A stretch of 9,103 bases of DNA from the NCBI GenBank assembly GCA_001311585.1, contig BBBN01000057.1:1-9103 (forward strand). Direction: 5' to 3'. Shown here piece after piece: positions 6,658 to 9,103 of this stretch. The notes under the pieces are model-generated. The model was not told where the DNA came from. It did not search any database and saw only the letters and a program-made list of their open reading frames with translations. How positions within the stretch are numbered: position 1 is the stretch's first letter; each line of letters begins with the position of its first letter. Origin of the DNA: Thermus sp. JCM 17653. Lineage in GTDB: Bacteria > Deinococcota > Deinococci > Deinococcales > Thermaceae. The position numbers and the translations under genes are program-made.

Positions 6658-8831
6658 GGTGGACGAAGAGGGAGTTTTCCATGTCCGAAAGGTCCACGAT
6701 CTGGCGGTAGCTGGGCCCGTGGCCCATGGCGAGGGTTTCGGGGTCAAAGGGCCCCACGTTCACCGTGTAGCGGTCGCCGCCAAAGGCCACCTCCCGGTCG
6801 GAGAGGCGCTTTAGGGGGGTGTGGGTGAGGACGGCGTGGGGGAAGCGGGCCCGGTGGACCTCCCCCCAGGCCCGGGCCCTTAGGGCCTCCTTCCGGTCCA
6901 AGGCCCGTTCCAGGGCGAGGGCGGCGTAGTCCAGGCAGGACTCCTGGTACTCGGTCTCCGGCTGGTCGCAGTTCTTATCCCCCTCTTTTAGAGCCTTCAG
7001 GAGGTAGCGGGGCTCGTCCCAGTAGGCCTCCCCCACCTCCCTCTCGGGAAGCCGGGTGAGCTCGGCGTACCAGAGGGCGAAAACCAAGGCCTCCTGGGAA
7101 GTGGGGGCCATGGTCCCGTCCCAGGCGAGAAGCCGCTCCCTCCAGGCCCGGCTCCTCTCCGAAAGGGGTGCGAGGAGCTCCAAGACGGGGCGGAAGTCGC
7201 GGTAGAGGAGGCTTTTTTTGGTCCTGCTGGATGGCCTTCATGTCCTCCAGGGAAAGCTTCTCCTTGGCGAGGAGGAGCTCTTCGATGCGCTCCGCCCGGT
7301 AGGGCTCGGCCCAGTCGTAGGTGAGGGCGTAGGGGAAGCCCTTGGGGGTCACCTTGTGGTTGGCGGTGACGATATAGCCCCTTGGGGGGTTAAAGGCCTG
7401 GGGCCACTCCTCGGGCCTCCGGTAACCCAGCCAGTCCCACTCCCCGTTTCCCGGCACCGGGACCATCCCCGTGTGCCCCTCCTTGCGGATGGGGAACTTC
7501 CCCGGGGCGATGTAGCCGATGTTGCCCTCCACGTCGGCGTAGACGAAGTTCTGGCTGGGGGCGGAGTAGGGCTCCAAGGCCTTTTGAAACTCGTCCCAGT
7601 TCCTGGCCCGGTTCACCCCCAGGAAGGCCATGAGGATGTGGTCTTCCGGGTCCAGGCTCACCCAGCGGAGGGCCATGGGGGTTTGGGGAGGGTCCTTCAG
7701 GCGTCGGTGATCACCGGGCCGTAAACCGCCTCCCGCACCCTCAACACCTCTTCCTTTCCCCCCTTCACCCGGATCCTTTCCTCCCGCACCCCGTAGGACG
7801 ACCCTCCCCTTGTAGCGGTAGCCCCTTCCTTCCACCTCCTCCAGGAGGTAGAGGTCCTGCACGTCCGCCCCCACGTTGGTCACCCCCCAGGCGATGCGCT
7901 CGTTGCGGCCGATGACGATGCCGGGGAGGCCGGGCAGGGTGGCCCCGATGGCCCTAAGCCCCGGGGCCTCGAGGGCCATGAGGAACCAGAGGCTCGGGGC
8001 CTGGAGGGCGAGGTGGGGGTCGTTGGCCAGGAAAGGCTTGCCCGTGGCGGTGCGGCTTCCCGCCACCACCCAGTTGTTGCTGGCCTCCAGGTAGCGGGGC
8101 GGGGCCATCTGGAGGAGGGCGGAGGGCGCCTCCTCCCGCTTGAGGGGAAGCCTCAGGTCCTCCGCGCGCAAGACGGTGGGGGCGTCCTCGGGGTAGGGGG
8201 GCAGGAGCTCAAGAAGCCTCTCCGGGCTTACCCCCCGGGCGAGGAGGCGGTGGCGCAAAAGCTCCTCCTCCCAGTTCCCCGAGAGGTCGTAACTCATCAT
8301 CTTGGCCCAGACCAAAACGTCGGGGCCCGTCCAGGGCTCGGGGCGGAAGCCGAGGAGGGTGAACTCCGGCGGCAAGGGGGCCCCAGAGGCCAAGAAGGCG
8401 TTCACCCCGGCGGCGTAGGCGTCCACCGCCTCCTTCTCCTCGGGGTAGAGCCTTTGGTAAGCCGCCTCGGCCGCGCGGTAGAAGCCCCAGGTGCGGAGGA
8501 AACGGTCCTGGGGAAGCGTGGCCTCCCCCAGGACCTCGCTCAACCGCCCCTGGCCCACCCGGCGCTGGAACTCCATCTGCCAGAGCCTCTCTTGGGCGTG
8601 GACGAAGCCCTGGGCGAAGAAGAGGTCCTTAAGCGTCGCCGCCCGGATCCGCACCACCCCCCTTTCGTCCCGCACCACCTCCACCGGGGCGGAAAGCCCC
8701 TCCAGGGCGATGCGGCCCTCCCCTTGGGGCAGGGAGGACCTCAGGTAGAGGTACCCCGAAAGGGCCAGGAGAAGGACCAGGAGAAGCCCCAAGCCCAAAA
8801 GCCAAGCCAGACCGCGCAAAAGCCGCTTCAT
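6518..8831 (-). CDS. Penicillin acylase-family Ntn-hydrolase (three frameshift sites)
   Basis: This secreted or membrane-anchored N-terminal-nucleophile amidase resembles the characterised Thermus thermophilus penicillin acylase; relatives cleave acyl chains from penicillins or acyl-homoserine lactones. ATG 8831 begins MKRLLRGLAWLLGLGLLLVL, a basic start then one hydrophobic span (about 7-30), a signal peptide or anchor. The alpha chain runs to about 250. Self-cleavage is predicted before Ser251 in LEA-SNNWVVAGSRTATG, followed by PFLANDPHL; the residue before the nucleophile is Ala rather than the commoner Gly. Frame breaks: one extra base at 7796-7797 (GRVVYGVREERIRV), one missing at about 7700 (GPVITDALKDPPQTP), one extra A (minus strand) in the seven-base run 7212-7218 (QDQKSLLYRDFRP). 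Corrected, it is 2313 nt, 770 aa, ending LLLEPLPPP at TGA 6520-6518. An in-frame extension to 8969 was rejected. It converges on the CBS-GGDEF gene. Confidence 0.92.
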
Positions 8832-8858
8832 GGTTGGGGGGAAGCATACCATAACCCC
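8832..8858. promoter_or_regulatory. Compact divergent promoter, acylase / AbrB-family gene
   Basis: Only 27 bp separate the two ATGs. On the plus strand TACCAT (8847-8852) ends six bases before ATG 8859, the geometry of a leaderless -10. On the minus strand the overlapping boxes TATGGT (8853-8848) and TATGCT (8848-8843) lie 16 and 11 bases before ATG 8831. Neither gene has a Shine-Dalgarno sequence. The two -10 elements occupy the same DNA, so the promoters are likely to exclude one another. No clear -35 was found on either side, where it would fall inside the opposite gene. Confidence 0.45.
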
Positions 8859-9103
8859 ATGGACCTCCTGCGCGCCTCCTTGAGCGGGGTCTTCCTTGGG
8901 CTTCTCTTTTACCGCCTGGGCCTTCCGGGCGGGGCCGTGGTGGGGGCCATGCTGGGCACGGGCCTCCACCAGCTCCTCGCCTCCCCCGCCCCCATCCCCA
9001 AGGGCCTGGACCTCGCCGTACAGCTCGCCGCCGGGTCTTGGTGGGGCTTTCCTTCCGGAAGGAGCTCCTATCCCCCAAGCTCCTCCCCTACGCCCTCCTC
9101 AGC
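8859..9103 (+). CDS. AbrB-family membrane protein, N-terminal part (partial at right edge, one frameshift)
   Basis: The ATG at 8859 opens MDLLRASLSGVFLGLLFYRL, followed by GLPGGAVVGAMLGTGLHQLL, two hydrophobic segments with the pattern L-G-[LI]-P-A/G-G-x-x-x-G-A-M that I associate with the AbrB/'ammonia monooxygenase' membrane family (PF05145, unrelated in function to the AbrB DNA-binding regulator). At Gly59 the frame changes: one missing G at about 9035 converts LAAGVLVGLSFRKELLSPKL and then LPYALLS into a Trp/Ser-rich nonsense reading (AAGSWWGFPSGRSS). The restored segment, a hydrophobic V-x-V-G-x-S/A-F/L stretch followed by a charged turn, fits the start of the next membrane unit. Only about 80 residues are visible and the family assignment is by pattern alone, so it is moderate. 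Transport of an unknown small molecule is a guess. It is divergent from the acylase gene. Confidence 0.65.
   Translation, partial: MDLLRASLSGVFLGLLFYRLGLPGGAVVGAMLGTGLHQLLASPAPIPKGLDLAVQLAAGSWWGFPSGRSSYPPSSSPTPSS

Noticed and set aside
7218..7724. 168-codon plus-strand open frame opposite the acylase
   Set aside because: Shadow of conserved acylase codons, with no recognisable domain or start signal.
8832..8969. In-frame N-terminal extension of the acylase to 8969
   Set aside because: The extra 46 residues are charged, precede a clear signal-anchor start at 8831 and are antisense to the AbrB-family gene.
1..9103. Treating the broken genes as true pseudogenes
   Set aside because: Frames on both sides of every break are conserved and the corrected lengths are all multiples of three. 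No nonsense substitutions were found.
1..9103. tRNA/rRNA genes, CRISPR arrays, insertion sequences, attachment sites
   Set aside because: No spaced direct repeats, terminal inverted repeats, transposase motifs or RNA-gene signatures were seen. Repeated GGGG/CCCC strings reflect base composition.

Overview
The window looks like a chromosomal segment of a Thermus species. This rests on very GC-rich DNA with strong G/C bias at codon third positions, tightly packed genes with 1-4 nt stop/start overlaps, -10-like TAnnnT boxes 6-8 nt before several ATGs (leaderless mRNAs, common in Thermus/Deinococcus), and a typical Thermus/Meiothermus gene set (GlgA/GlgC, the degenerate Lon-like protease LonC, a Thermus-type penicillin acylase).

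Layout. Minus strand, read right to left from 3161 to 1: glgC (ADP-glucose pyrophosphorylase), a SagB-type FMN oxidoreductase, an OmpR/PhoB response regulator, a small gamma-glutamylcyclotransferase-fold protein, and the 5' end of glgA (glycogen synthase, running off the left edge). The genes are coupled end to end, so this reads as one glycogen-synthesis operon carrying three unexpected passengers. A 67-bp divergent spacer (3162-3228) separates it from a plus-strand set: lonC (3229-5315), an unrecognised 118-aa protein (5326-5682) and a CBS-GGDEF protein (5689-6657). Convergent to these is a penicillin-acylase family Ntn-hydrolase (minus strand, 8831-6518). A 27-bp divergent spacer (8832-8858) leads into the 5' end of an AbrB-family membrane protein (8859 to the right edge).

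The most important caveat is quality. I find 14 one- or two-base indels spread over seven of the ten genes. In all five of the affected genes that are complete, correcting them gives a length that is an exact multiple of three with family motifs continuous across every junction. This is far better explained by sequencing or assembly errors than by gene decay, so these genes are annotated as probably intact CDSs with the break positions stated. The response regulator, the 118-aa gene and most of the CBS-GGDEF gene show no such breaks.

Functionally, GlgC makes ADP-glucose and GlgA polymerises it. The coupled flavin oxidoreductase, response regulator and cyclotransferase-fold protein have no established link to glycogen. 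The plus-strand set joins an apparently ATPase-dead Lon-like protease to a nucleotide-sensing/cyclic-di-GMP-type protein. No RNA genes, insertion sequences, CRISPR arrays, attachment sites or origins were seen, and no gene-free stretch exceeds 70 bp.
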